Shown: positions 27,092-36,123 of the stretch, piece after piece
Layout: every line of letters begins with the position of its first letter
Position numbering within the stretch: the first letter of the stretch is position 1
Source: Halocatena marina
Lineage (GTDB): Archaea > Halobacteriota > Halobacteria > Halobacteriales > Haloarculaceae
Reading direction: 5' to 3'
Assembly: GCF_023276375.1 (NCBI RefSeq)
Contig: NZ_JALLPK010000005.1
Span: forward strand, 1 to 63,997
DNA: 63,997 nt
The notes under the pieces: model-generated
Database searches by the model: none
Told to the model about the DNA's origin: nothing
Seen by the model: only the letters and a program-made list of their open reading frames with translations
Position numbers and translations under genes: made by a program

Positions 27092-27565
27092 CTATCTCAT
27101 ATAGGTCACGATGCGTCGGCTGCTAGCCCCGACGATGAATGCGCCAATCCCCCCACCGAGTGAAAATGCAGTGATGATCAGAAGGACGATGCCCGCCTGC
27201 ACGTATGAGTTGTAACCGAACGCCCCAAGACCGATGGCGAGAATGGCTGTGAGCACCCAGCCAACTGGCAACGCGATAGCGATCAACGTACTTACGAACA
27301 GTCCATCATTGAGGTAGGCATTGATCATTGCCCCACCGAATGCTACTGCCACCAGTACGTACACAAATTGCCAGACGAATGGCACACCAGGAATTAACGA
27401 TATAGAGCTGAACGCACTGGCTCCGATAGAGACCGCCACAGCGAAAAGGAGAAATTGTTGCGTACGACGATGATCACGACCGATGAGCAGCGGGGAATCT
27501 ATGACATCCATAGCAACTCCACGTGGTTCATCCACAAATAACCACACCCGCTCCGTCACGGACAC
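27092..27565 (-). CDS. Four-helix membrane protein
   Basis: This 157-residue protein has a polar N-terminus (about 35 residues, containing FVDEPRGVAMDVIDSPLLIG) and four membrane helices with Gly-rich loops. It is on the same strand as the gene at 26570 and 81 bp before it, so they may be co-transcribed. No family was recognised. Confidence 0.6.
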   Translation of the reverse strand: MSVTERVWLFVDEPRGVAMDVIDSPLLIGRDHRRTQQFLLFAVAVSIGASAFSSISLIPGVPFVWQFVYVLVAVAFGGAMINAYLNDGLFVSTLIAIALPVGWVLTAILAIGLGAFGYNSYVQAGIVLLIITAFSLGGGIGAFIVGASSRRIVTYMR

Positions 27566-27829
27566 CCACTATTCGACCTAACCGAGGCAGTGACGAGTAC
27601 CAGATCGCACTGACTTGCATCAGCTCCGAGACGACGGATACGCGTGGCGCGAACTGACAACACCGACATGAGCAAACATGTCGTCAGACGGATTTATGAC
27701 CGATGGAAGCGGTAGTGCCTGACGAGGAGGTACAACGCCGTATCAATCTCTGCTATACAGGCGCACTGTTTCAGTGGAGCCTGAACAGATTTCTCACAGT
27801 GGTTTCTGTGAGTATCAGAGACAGGATCG

Positions 27830-28018
27830 TTACCGGTTCGCCGCCAGGTGCTTACCATGTTTGATACCGATAAATAGCGTCAGTATACCAAATACAAGCA
27901 GACCTCCAAGCACCATCATTACCGTACTTGTCGTCATCGGACTCATGAACGTACCGCTAGCGATAATGGCAAACAGCACACCGAATACGCCAATGGTCTT
28001 CGATCGATTGAATTCCAT
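27830..28018 (-). CDS. Small two-helix membrane protein
   Basis: The likely start is ATG at 28016-28018 (MEFNRSKTIGVFGVLFAIIA), giving 62 residues with two membrane helices and a basic tail (GIKHGKHLAANR). The frame extends upstream to 28087 but the extra residues are not conserved-looking. This pattern is common among small haloarchaeal membrane proteins of unknown function. Confidence 0.55.
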   Translation of the reverse strand: MEFNRSKTIGVFGVLFAIIASGTFMSPMTTSTVMMVLGGLLVFGILTLFIGIKHGKHLAANR

Positions 28019-29018
28019 ACCGGATCGTGGACGGATCTGAAAATAAACATTGAGCCATATCCCAGTTTGTGGGAATGCACTCAGCACTTTTGCTGGAGCG
28101 TGTCGTGATCGTCGACATCCACCTGACCACGCCCCTACTTGCGCTGTCCATCACTGTTTCGACCAAGATGACTGTCATCATTCAGTGAGCGCTGCTGTGC
28201 TGTAAATGCTGGAAAAATGTCCTCAATACCGTCGTGTTTCTGCACCTTGCCGACCGAAACGATGTCAAGCATACAACCTCGTCGGCACCCTGAAATAATC
28301 CTGACAGACAGCCAGGCGACGAAAAAACCAACAACAGGGGTACACCCTGGTAGTCCGACAGCGTCCTACTCAACCTCCGTAGAGCCAGAGAGAAGGTTGG
28401 ACAGTCCGTCATGTGAGCGAGGGCCAGTATATGGTTCCCGCCCAAAGAGCGACTGCCAACAGGAAGAGAAGTGCGTCCCATTAGTGCTCTCCGACCATGA
28501 ATGGGTAGAAAACCGTCCAAATAATCACTTATGTTGACCATTTGTGGTGTCACCATTGGATACTGACTTGCATCAGCAAGTACAGCGTTTCATGACACAA
28601 CTCAACGACCAGCTCAGGCGACGATCGGCTGTGGGGCTCATCCGACTATTGCACCCATACTAACCGATATGAGCAACAGTGTCTAGTCTTCCTGCTGATG
28701 TCTACTCGTTGGTGTACACCGTCTCCATCACTTCCCATGGGAATGCCGGCAGGCAATTGCGGCCAAACCGTTCATATGATTCATTGCTGTAGCGCCGTCT
28801 CGTGGCGCCCACCGGGGCTCACCCGGGGCAGACATCCGAGTCCGACGCTTTATCAGTACTACCTTAGCGGACGACACCAACCCAATGCTATCCCGGACAA
28901 CTCATGCGGTGAGCACGGTGGGCCCACATTACAGCTCTCCTGCCGACTGTCTCCAATCGCTATACATCGCTGATCGGCAGCGCTCAATCGGTATCCTATT
29001 CATGTCCGACAGGGACGG
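28019..29018. other. Long region without an intact gene
   Basis: No frame here gives a protein I recognise. On the minus strand, pieces such as LLFLLAVALWAGTIYWPSL (near 28450) and VVGFFVAWLSVRIISG (near 28320) look like membrane helices in different frames, so a small membrane protein gene may have decayed here. Confidence 0.35.
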
Positions 29019-30575
29019 TTACAGGTCGCTGTCAGCTGCCAGCTCGCGCAGGCGATCGACCCGGTCACGGATCTCCTCAATCTCTCCTGATTCGCGTTTG
29101 TCGTCGACGTGGCTGTACATCAGCCCCATGCGGTGGATACTCCGCAGTGGCTCTTCGTTTCGGTCGAGGAACTGCCAGTAGAGGGCATTGAACGGACAGG
29201 CTTCCTCGCCAACGTTCGCCGACGAGTCGTATCGACAGTCCTCGCAGTAATTGGACATCCGATCAATGTAGTTGGCCGAGGAGACGTATGGTTTCGTTGC
29301 GAAGACCCCGTGGCCGTACTGCCCCATTTCGATTACGTTCGGCGTCGTGACCCAGTGGTATGCGTCGACATAAGTGGCGTGAAACCACTCGTTGAGTTCT
29401 TGTGGCTCAACGCCCCACAGCGTCGCAAAGTTCGCCAAGATCATCAGCCGCTGGATGTGGTGGGAGTACCCACGTGCGTGGACATCCCCGACGGTCTCGG
29501 CGAGACAGTGCATGTCCGTCTCGTCCGACCAGTACAACGTCGGTAGCGAGTGTGTTGCATTCAACTGGTTTGCAGTCGCCAGTTCAGGCATTGTGTGTCG
29601 GTAGATGTGCCGCATGAATTCCCGCCAGCCGAGTATCTGCCTAACATAGCCCTCCGCTGATGGGAGGTCGACCTCGTCGCTGTGGTAGGCATCAGTAACG
29701 GCTTCGATCACTTCCAGGGGGTGTAGTAGGCCGATGTTCACTGAGGCACCCAGCAACGAGTGTGCCATCGCCCAGTCCGCGCTGCGCATCGCGTCCTGGT
29801 AGGGTCCGAACACCGGCAAACGGTGGGTGACGAAATGGTTTAGATAGTCTCGGGCCTGCTGGCGGGTCACCGGCCAGTGAAATCCTTCCGGACTGCCCCA
29901 GGTGTCGAAGGCAGACGAGACCCATGCAGCCGTCTCCTCGGTCAGAGCATCGGATTCGGGCGTGGGGACTGACGGAGCTTCCCACTCCTCGGGCGGGAAT
30001 TCGCGGTTCTCCGTGTCGTAGTTCCACTCGCCGCCGATTGGGTCGTCGCCGTCCATCAACACTCCTGTCTGTTTTCGCATCCACCGGTAGAAGCGCTCGT
30101 GTCTGAATTCCCTGTCGCCGTTGATCCATTCGTCGAAGGCCTGGCGTGTGCTGACGAATAGTTCGTTCTCGACGACCCGCAGATCGCCTCCGACCTCGGC
30201 GACGAGATCACGGAACTGGCGCTCGGAACCGTGGCTCGGTGATCGCATCGTCACCAGCGTGGTGTCTGGGTTGTCTGCGAAGAACGTCTCGAAAGCGTCG
30301 GCGAACGTATCTGTCTGAATGTACGTTACGTCGTAGCCGGCCTCACGCAGCCGGTCGCGGGCGTGTCGCATGGCGGCGAACACCAGTGTGAGTTTGTGAT
30401 GGTGATAGGGCATCCGGCGGGCGAAGTCGTGGGCCTCGATGAGCAGCACTTGACTTTCTTCGGGCGCGCGAGCCAGTGGCCCACACTGCTCGGTGAGGTG
30501 CGTGCCAAGAAGCCAGGGCACGTCGTCTGCTCCGATTGTGTACTCGGGAGGTGTGCCGACTGTCGGCTGGCGCAT
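29019..30575 (-). CDS. Iron-sulfur photolyase/cryptochrome ((6-4) photolyase type)
   Basis: This 518-residue protein belongs to the prokaryotic FeS-BCP group (PhrB/CryB-like). Four Cys for a 4Fe-4S cluster are visible: DMHCLAE, then NYCEDC and EEACPF. The active-site pair His-His is present in YSHHIQRLM, as in (6-4) photolyases. The N-terminal photolyase-related domain contains LLIEAHDFARRMPYHHHKL. It should repair UV-damaged DNA using light and FAD. A TATA-like GAATTATGC lies about 30 bp before the start, and a perfect palindrome is further upstream. Confidence 0.93.
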   Translation of the reverse strand: MRQPTVGTPPEYTIGADDVPWLLGTHLTEQCGPLARAPEESQVLLIEAHDFARRMPYHHHKLTLVFAAMRHARDRLREAGYDVTYIQTDTFADAFETFFADNPDTTLVTMRSPSHGSERQFRDLVAEVGGDLRVVENELFVSTRQAFDEWINGDREFRHERFYRWMRKQTGVLMDGDDPIGGEWNYDTENREFPPEEWEAPSVPTPESDALTEETAAWVSSAFDTWGSPEGFHWPVTRQQARDYLNHFVTHRLPVFGPYQDAMRSADWAMAHSLLGASVNIGLLHPLEVIEAVTDAYHSDEVDLPSAEGYVRQILGWREFMRHIYRHTMPELATANQLNATHSLPTLYWSDETDMHCLAETVGDVHARGYSHHIQRLMILANFATLWGVEPQELNEWFHATYVDAYHWVTTPNVIEMGQYGHGVFATKPYVSSANYIDRMSNYCEDCRYDSSANVGEEACPFNALYWQFLDRNEEPLRSIHRMGLMYSHVDDKRESGEIEEIRDRVDRLRELAADSDL

Positions 30576-30940
30576 ACTATCATCACGGGCTGAACATGCA
30601 TAATTCCCCGTCGCCTCTCGCTGAGATGCCTAATATCGACTCTACGACCCGTTTTCCGGTGTTCCGACATTTCGACGGTCTCGATGTCCATCCGTGTAAA
30701 GCGCTCTTTTCGAAGTATCTCGTCCGAACGGTTCGGACGATGCATGATTTGAGCTATAGACAGTATTACAATATAATATATTAATATATATTTATACTAG
30801 CATTTATAGTATTTTGCGATGATTTCTTGTATGTACCATGGTGTGGCGACGGAAAGAAACTGTACACCACGCACGGATCTGAACTGTGGCAGAAGTAGTC
30901 ACTACTGTTGGTCGTCCGGAGGACCATGGTATAACGACTT
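30576..30940. promoter_or_regulatory. Photolyase upstream region with a perfect palindrome
   Basis: TCGTCCGAAC and GTTCGGACGA (30720-30740) form a perfect inverted repeat with 10-bp arms and one central base. It lies 145 bp before the photolyase start. From 30770 onward the DNA is very AT-rich and should hold the promoter of the Cys-rich protein gene at 30941. Confidence 0.55.
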
Positions 30941-31123
30941 ATGAAAACGATCCCATCACAACGAATCGGCGCATGCATCGCTTTGCTAATTACTGCCTTC
31001 GGAAGCTCTGGGTCAGTGCCCACAACGCCTGAAGACGTATCTATCGTCAGATCTGCAGGTAAATGTAACTGTGGGGATAATTGTGATTGTGGTGGCGATT
31101 GTGGCGGCAACTGTACCTGCTGA
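30941..31123 (+). CDS. Tiny secreted cysteine-rich protein
   Basis: This 60-residue protein begins MKTIPSQRIGACIALLITAFG, a hydrophobic signal, followed by a short linker and a tail with seven Cys in 19 residues: C-x-C-x3-C-x-C-x3-C-x3-C-x-C with Gly, Asp and Asn between. The pattern is regular and could bind metal (metallothionein-like) or form a small disulfide or thioether peptide, as in Cys-rich halocins. I know no close family. The gene is convergent with the RNA gene at 31290. Confidence 0.55.
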   Translation: MKTIPSQRIGACIALLITAFGSSGSVPTTPEDVSIVRSAGKCNCGDNCDCGGDCGGNCTC

Positions 31124-31289
31124 GTGCGTTGATAGGTCGATTGAATCGGTATGGTAGCTCAACGCCCTTCCACCATTAGTCAAAGATAATGTAGATATTT
31201 CCATCTCTCTATTTTATCTTGAATGTTTCTTTCTCTAGTCGCTCGTATGATATCTTATTAACAATCAATAAACATCTAAACATTAAATT

Positions 31290-31410
31290 TAAAAAGAACC
31301 GCTGTATTGCGGTTCGGGTTGGACCATTAGCACGCACCATGCAGAGAGGACAGTACCCTGCATGATGGCCTGTCAAAGCGTGGGCGATTATCTAAATGAT
31401 ACCGCCCATC
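31290..31410 (-). ncRNA. Structured RNA gene, copy A
   Basis: On the minus strand a TATA box (TTTTTATATAATC, 31424-31436) is followed about 25 nt later by a transcript with three hairpins. Stem 1 is TGGGCG...CGCCCA. Next comes GACA and an outer pairing GGCCA/TGGTC around hairpin CATGCAG...CTGCATG. Then come the single-stranded TGCGTGCTAATGGT and hairpin GAACCGC-AATACA-GCGGTTC, followed by TTTTT. Promoter and all parts recur at 62380. No protein is encoded. It lies 3' of repH on the same strand but has its own promoter. Confidence 0.65.
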
Positions 31411-31423
31411 TATCGTATCAGTA

Positions 31424-31436
31424 GATTATATAAAAA
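31424..31436 (-). promoter_or_regulatory. TATA box of RNA copy A
   Basis: The promoter stretch TTTTTATATAATCTACTGAT on the minus strand matches the one before copy B (TTTTTATTTATATTACTGGT), and the next bases TACRATAGAT are also conserved. Conservation of the promoter in the same register as the RNA supports real transcription. Confidence 0.6.
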
Positions 31437-31593
31437 TATGTTGATTTATTCCTATAATAATTATTGATAAATTAATATACTAGTTAACATCGGATTTCAT
31501 ATAGCATTTTGGGGACAGCTATCGAGGAGACCTCTTATTCGAAACTGCCCCTCCACCGTTATTACCATATTGATATGATTTCTATATTATAAC

Positions 31594-34500
31594 TCACCGT
31601 AAATATACACTATTCATCATACTAGAGATCGAGTCAGTTTCGGATGTTACTCTAGTGAGTGTCGTTTGAATACTCTCTGAATCGTCTGGTTTAACTCCAA
31701 TTACTGCCGTTTGTTGTAGGGTACGGGAAAGAGCGACTGAACGATCGTCAGTAGAAATGATCTTTCTGCCACTGTGTTCATTTCCGATTTGTCTATCTAA
31801 ATCGATAATACCAAACTGAGCAGCAACAAACTGCAGCCATGGTATAAGACTGACATCTTGCTTGTGTTTGTTAGGGATATTGAGTGGCCAGCCCTCACAG
31901 TCATTCAGAGAGAAATCAGTTGTATTTGTGACTGTCTTCAAAATATCACGAAGCCACGACTCTCTACTGATTCTAAGTGGATGATCCTCATCCTGTGATA
32001 CCGTCGATGAATCTGGTGTCCACTCTGGTTCGAGATGTGCAGTCCACTTCCGTCGTCCTTCAACAGTGTGCGGTTCAATGATTGCGAGGGCTGCCAGCTC
32101 GTCGATGTACCGATCATAGGACGACGAAGAGATACCAGCACGTTCGCAGATCTCATTTCGCCCGATCGGTATATCGGTCTGTAGGAGAACTTGTACAACC
32201 TTCGTTGCAGATGGTGCAAGCGACGGTAGAAGACGATCTGCGGGTAAGTGAGCCAGCCCGTACGCTATCTCTGATACAGAGAGTGGTTCGGTTTTTGCTG
32301 TTTGCGAACAGTGCAGTAGTGCTTCAGCGACATCAAATGGCGAGACCGATCCCGGCTGTTCTGATGTGGAGAGACAGGCTGTTAACACTCGGATACAGCG
32401 CTCCAGTGGTCGGCGGTCATGAATACCTCGCTCAAGTAGATCGGCTCGATCGGTGACGTATCCCTTTTGATCAGCAAAATGAGCGACTGTGGCTTTGATC
32501 GTAGGATACGTCATTCCGGACATGACAGGAATTTCGAGTAATGGTGCCTTTTCGTTCCCCTCTTGAACTTCCTCACGAATCGTAGCTGCGCGAGATTGAA
32601 TTGCTTGGTAGACGTCAGTTCTGAATTCGGTTGCGTCAGGACCTGAAACGACCCATGAAACCGTACAACGGGCGTATGGAGCTGTGACATCGATATTGTA
32701 GTCGAGACGAGATTCTAGCTTCTGGTCGCGGTCTTCAAGAACTTCCCGGTAACCCGAATGTACGCCGATATCAGACTCGTAGACGGTGTGTTTGGGTACT
32801 GTATGACCGAAGAACTTCAGAAAAGACTGGTAGCGTTGGTTGCCGCGCTGGAGTTGTTCAGTGTCGGGAATTCGGAGCTGGATCGTCACATCGAAGCCAG
32901 CTGCATCGTATAGCTGTGTTGTTGAGGCAAACAAGCCGTGCAAATCACGGAAGAGATCGCTGTACTCTTCGGTCTTATTTGATCTCAGAACGTTCGGAAG
33001 CTGCTTGAGACAAATATTTCGTATCTTTCGATACCGGTCTTTGAATTGACTGTATTCGTGTTCATTCTTTCCAAACCAGCCGATTTGTGCACCTTTCACG
33101 AGAATACGGTCTACGTTTTCCTTGAATTCGTCGTAGAGATTTTCGAACCTCTTACCGAGTGCATCTGGTGTCAGCAGTCGTGAAAATGCATGATCGGAGA
33201 GTAAAGTTGCTGTACAGCGGGCCAGTGTGGGGAGTGGACCTCCCCACTGGACGACAGCCTGTACGTCATCTTCAAAGCAGGAGAGATACGTCATCCGACC
33301 GTCGTCGAACGGTTCTATCTTGTGATCAACGAGTGTGACACCATCAGACCGCTGGGCTGCACTAAGACGTTGGTGCATTCCACGGCTGTCGAGTGTATTT
33401 GTAGGTCCGTCTAACCATGCTGTATACCCATTCGTATCTGCACTGCCTGTCTCAGCCAACCACGCTTCAGCGGTTGATGGACCTTTGTCCTCTCTGTCAT
33501 GTTGCTGAGTGCAGTACACTCTACTTGTGGAATCGTGAGGGGTTGGCACAAAGTCCTGATCGAGCGTTGATTGATGAGGCGAACGGAGGGTGTAATTATC
33601 CACGATGTAGTCTTGAGCAATTTCTCCAGCTGCTGTTAATGAGACGCGATTGTGTGTCCGTCCCAATGAGTCAACGGCGACGAGCCCCGCAGCGGTGAGA
33701 TCACCAAGATAGTTCGAAATAGTCGATTCAGCCAGATCTATCCCCGGATCTTCGACAAGCATGCGCTGTTCTCGATATCCGTCATCAGGGAGCGAAGCGA
33801 GGAGTCGTACACGCCCACCCTGTTCGTCGAGATTAGCGAGAGCGGTGAATGCAGTGGTGCGTATCTCAATTTCATCAGCGTTGGCACTGAGTTTTTTTTG
33901 CTGACTGGGAATCCCGTGCTCAGCAAAGTCGAACTCGCTGAGATGCTCGTCAACCCACTCCAGATGGTGACGGCGAAGATCACGCAGGAGGCGGGGTGAG
34001 GAGAGAACGAGCGCAACATCGAACACTTCTCCTAGAGCAGCAAGCGTCGCAAGCGATGTTGCGGCTGTCCGTTGGTCGCTCACGTTGTCCCATGCTTGAG
34101 CGTCAAGCGTGACCCAGACGGTATTGGGTGTAGGATCTTGACGATGAATCGCAAGTGGGCCACGGGTAAGAGCGTCAATATCTCGAGTAAATGGACCGCT
34201 TCCAGTCCCGAATTGTGTCAGGAATCGTTTAAGATCGTCGTGGTGGTTTTGATGATGTTCGGGGAGTTTATCGCGCTCTGCTGGCTCAAACTTCAAAGCA
34301 TACTCCGTGAGCGCGCTCGCGTAATGGGTAGCGAGTGCGTCAGCCCCATGCACCTCACAGAGATATTCGTAGACAAATGGACCTGGCCGGCGTGTCTCGA
34401 TAATATTTGTGCCATAGGCATCATCGTAGCGTGCAGCGAGCGTTCGTAGTGAGGCAGCCGTGGTTGGAAGTAGGTTTTCAAGCAGCTCTGGAAGCCACTT

Positions 34501-34623
34501 GCTGACTTGTGGCGGGATACGGTTGATAGCCGCTGCAGGAATACTGCGCTGTGTGGTCTGCCCGGGGAGCACAGGCCGAATACCACACTCATTGGGTAAA
34601 CCCACCAACTGTGGATTGGTCAT
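31594..34623 (-). CDS. RepH-like plasmid replication protein
   Basis: This 1,009-residue protein resembles in size and layout the large haloarchaeal RepH-type plasmid replication proteins. A first winged-helix is at about residues 255-340 (IDLAESTISNYLGDLTAAGLV), a central domain includes VVQWGGPLPTLARCTATLLS, and a second winged-helix lies near 800-880 (NEICERAGISSSSYDRYIDE). No polymerase, helicase or Walker motif is seen, so it may act by origin binding. An inverted-repeat-rich, AT-rich region lies upstream. Assignment rests on layout and context; a large transcription regulator is the alternative. Confidence 0.6.
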   Translation of the reverse strand: MTNPQLVGLPNECGIRPVLPGQTTQRSIPAAAINRIPPQVSKWLPELLENLLPTTAASLRTLAARYDDAYGTNIIETRRPGPFVYEYLCEVHGADALATHYASALTEYALKFEPAERDKLPEHHQNHHDDLKRFLTQFGTGSGPFTRDIDALTRGPLAIHRQDPTPNTVWVTLDAQAWDNVSDQRTAATSLATLAALGEVFDVALVLSSPRLLRDLRRHHLEWVDEHLSEFDFAEHGIPSQQKKLSANADEIEIRTTAFTALANLDEQGGRVRLLASLPDDGYREQRMLVEDPGIDLAESTISNYLGDLTAAGLVAVDSLGRTHNRVSLTAAGEIAQDYIVDNYTLRSPHQSTLDQDFVPTPHDSTSRVYCTQQHDREDKGPSTAEAWLAETGSADTNGYTAWLDGPTNTLDSRGMHQRLSAAQRSDGVTLVDHKIEPFDDGRMTYLSCFEDDVQAVVQWGGPLPTLARCTATLLSDHAFSRLLTPDALGKRFENLYDEFKENVDRILVKGAQIGWFGKNEHEYSQFKDRYRKIRNICLKQLPNVLRSNKTEEYSDLFRDLHGLFASTTQLYDAAGFDVTIQLRIPDTEQLQRGNQRYQSFLKFFGHTVPKHTVYESDIGVHSGYREVLEDRDQKLESRLDYNIDVTAPYARCTVSWVVSGPDATEFRTDVYQAIQSRAATIREEVQEGNEKAPLLEIPVMSGMTYPTIKATVAHFADQKGYVTDRADLLERGIHDRRPLERCIRVLTACLSTSEQPGSVSPFDVAEALLHCSQTAKTEPLSVSEIAYGLAHLPADRLLPSLAPSATKVVQVLLQTDIPIGRNEICERAGISSSSYDRYIDELAALAIIEPHTVEGRRKWTAHLEPEWTPDSSTVSQDEDHPLRISRESWLRDILKTVTNTTDFSLNDCEGWPLNIPNKHKQDVSLIPWLQFVAAQFGIIDLDRQIGNEHSGRKIISTDDRSVALSRTLQQTAVIGVKPDDSESIQTTLTRVTSETDSISSMMNSVYLR

Positions 34624-35592
34624 GGTTAGGTCCCCACAGCGGTTGCCCTACCCAGCGGGGTCTGGAGCTGCCTGTCGTAGTGATTCCTGTAACAATCACC
34701 GTTTCTGAACCCTCCAGAAACGAGTTTACTATTGTGATCTAGACGACTCACAATAGTAAACTGCATCGTGCTTCTGTCAGCTCCAACCGTCAGTACACCG
34801 GACTCAGTGGTGTCTGCTAGTAGCGGTGTGACTGAGTTAGTGGATAATTCTTCCCTTCTATTTTTTATCTTATCTACGTAGTCAATTGTACAAAATAAAT
34901 ATTCGTATAGTATCCGATTGGCTATGGCTCCCAACGCACGATGATTGTCAGTGCGATACTGGTCGGCTGAATTACTCTTCGTGTCGCGACGTCGTCTCTT
35001 CTGATTCATGTATGTCTATTGGAATTTTTGATCGTTCCCGAGAATGCTCTGTAGATCCAGATGAACTGGATCTAATAAGCTCTGTCATTTGGCCCAAACG
35101 ACTAAGTTGACGGAGCAGAAATCGCTGAGTGATAGGGATCCACTGGGGAAATTGGGTGCCTTATCACCCTTCAAACTCCGGAGGGCATTCTTTCATTTTT
35201 ACCTACATTTTGAGTAACTTCTCCGTGATTTTGTCTCTTTGAAGCCATCTCGTCTGAGGTATTATAAAAACATGGGACTGTACACCGATTTGCTAGTCAT
35301 GCGCTTGACAGTCTCTATCCTGTGATTTATTGATTATCTCCTTCAGCACACCCTTATATTATCTTAATGCCAACAACTTGTTGGTGTTTCGTCCAGACAT
35401 GTATACACGTCTGTGCCTACACGATTGCACAATAATAACATCGACTCTGTACTATCTGGTAGAATTTCACGGTAGACACAACGACTGAATAGGGTTGTGA
35501 TCTATTGGATAATTCAGAGCCAGTGGCCATACAGCATAGAGTAGAGCTTCGTGCTTTCCCAACTGGTTCGAAATAGTGTGATGGATCCTCGG
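34624..35592. other. AT-rich region upstream of repH with many inverted repeats
   Basis: Perfect or near-perfect inverted repeats lie at 34679-34698 (GTGATT/AATCAC), 34700-34722 (CGTTTCTG/CAGAAACG), 34724-34761 (GTTTACTATTGTGA, 10-bp spacer, then its complement), 35052-35074 (TAGATCCAG/CTGGATCTA), 35370-35384 (CCAACAA/TTGTTGG) and 35394-35413. This is a candidate second origin or RepH control region. A 32-residue frame at 35012-35110 (MSIGIFDRSRECSVDPDELD) may be a gene relic. Confidence 0.6.
34724..34761. repeat. Perfect 14-bp inverted repeat before repH
   Basis: Arms GTTTACTATTGTGA (34724-34737) and TCACAATAGTAAAC (34748-34761) flank a 10-bp spacer. It lies about 100 bp before the repH start. 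A site of this form suits binding of a dimeric regulator or RepH itself. Confidence 0.75.
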
Positions 35593-36123
35593 TCAATCAA
35601 TAATCAATTGTTCAATTTGTTCACGATGCGGACCGTCACCGTCGACATGACCAGGCCGAATGTAGTACGTGACACCGAGCTTCTCGACGACGAGTTCTTC
35701 GCTCTCATCGTCGAATTGAACATCAAGTCCGTATTGGGTGAGACGATCTTGCAATGTAGTTAGATCGGCAGTGAATGTGTTATTCACGCCATTTTTGTCA
35801 CTGTCTATAGACTGGCTGATATCTGTTGTGTCGCTATTCGCAGTAGTCTCGCTGGCTACTGAAACATCAATCGATGGCTGTGCTATACTTACTACCATCT
35901 GCCCGCGTATTACGAGTAATTCATCTCGTGAGCCGGTAGTCTGATCGTCCGTCGCAGTGGCCATCGGACAGTCGTCGACTCCTGTGAGTGTTATATTTAG
36001 ATGTTGATCATAGCCTGCAAGTGTGCCATGAACCGCCTCTCCGGTTTTCACCATTACTGTTACTTCATTGCCAATAGTAATATCGAGAATATCGAACGGC
36101 GTAATAGGCATTGAATCGCTCAT
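35593..36123 (-). CDS. Lsm (Sm-like) RNA-binding protein with C-terminal extension
   Basis: From the ATG at 36121-36123 the protein has 176 residues. The Sm fold spans about 5-90: motif Sm1 is GNEVTVMVKTGEAVHGTLAG followed by YDQHLNITL, and motif Sm2 is LLVIRGQMVVSI. A Ser/Thr/Asp-rich linker (about 90-120) leads to a second small domain (FTADLTTLQDRLTQYGLDVQ and KLGVTYYIRPGHVD). Archaeal Lsm proteins form rings that bind U-rich RNA. Normal haloarchaeal Lsm is only about 75 residues, so the extension is unusual. The frame is open to 36168, but the family start is clear. Confidence 0.85.
   Translation of the reverse strand: MSDSMPITPFDILDITIGNEVTVMVKTGEAVHGTLAGYDQHLNITLTGVDDCPMATATDDQTTGSRDELLVIRGQMVVSIAQPSIDVSVASETTANSDTTDISQSIDSDKNGVNNTFTADLTTLQDRLTQYGLDVQFDDESEELVVEKLGVTYYIRPGHVDGDGPHREQIEQLIID

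Noticed and set aside
29692..30129. A 145-residue minus-strand frame
   Set aside because: It is the out-of-frame shadow of the photolyase gene.
31291..31313. The last hairpin of RNA copy A might be only a repH terminator
   Set aside because: The upstream hairpins, core and promoter are conserved with copy B, which is not next to a gene end in the same orientation.
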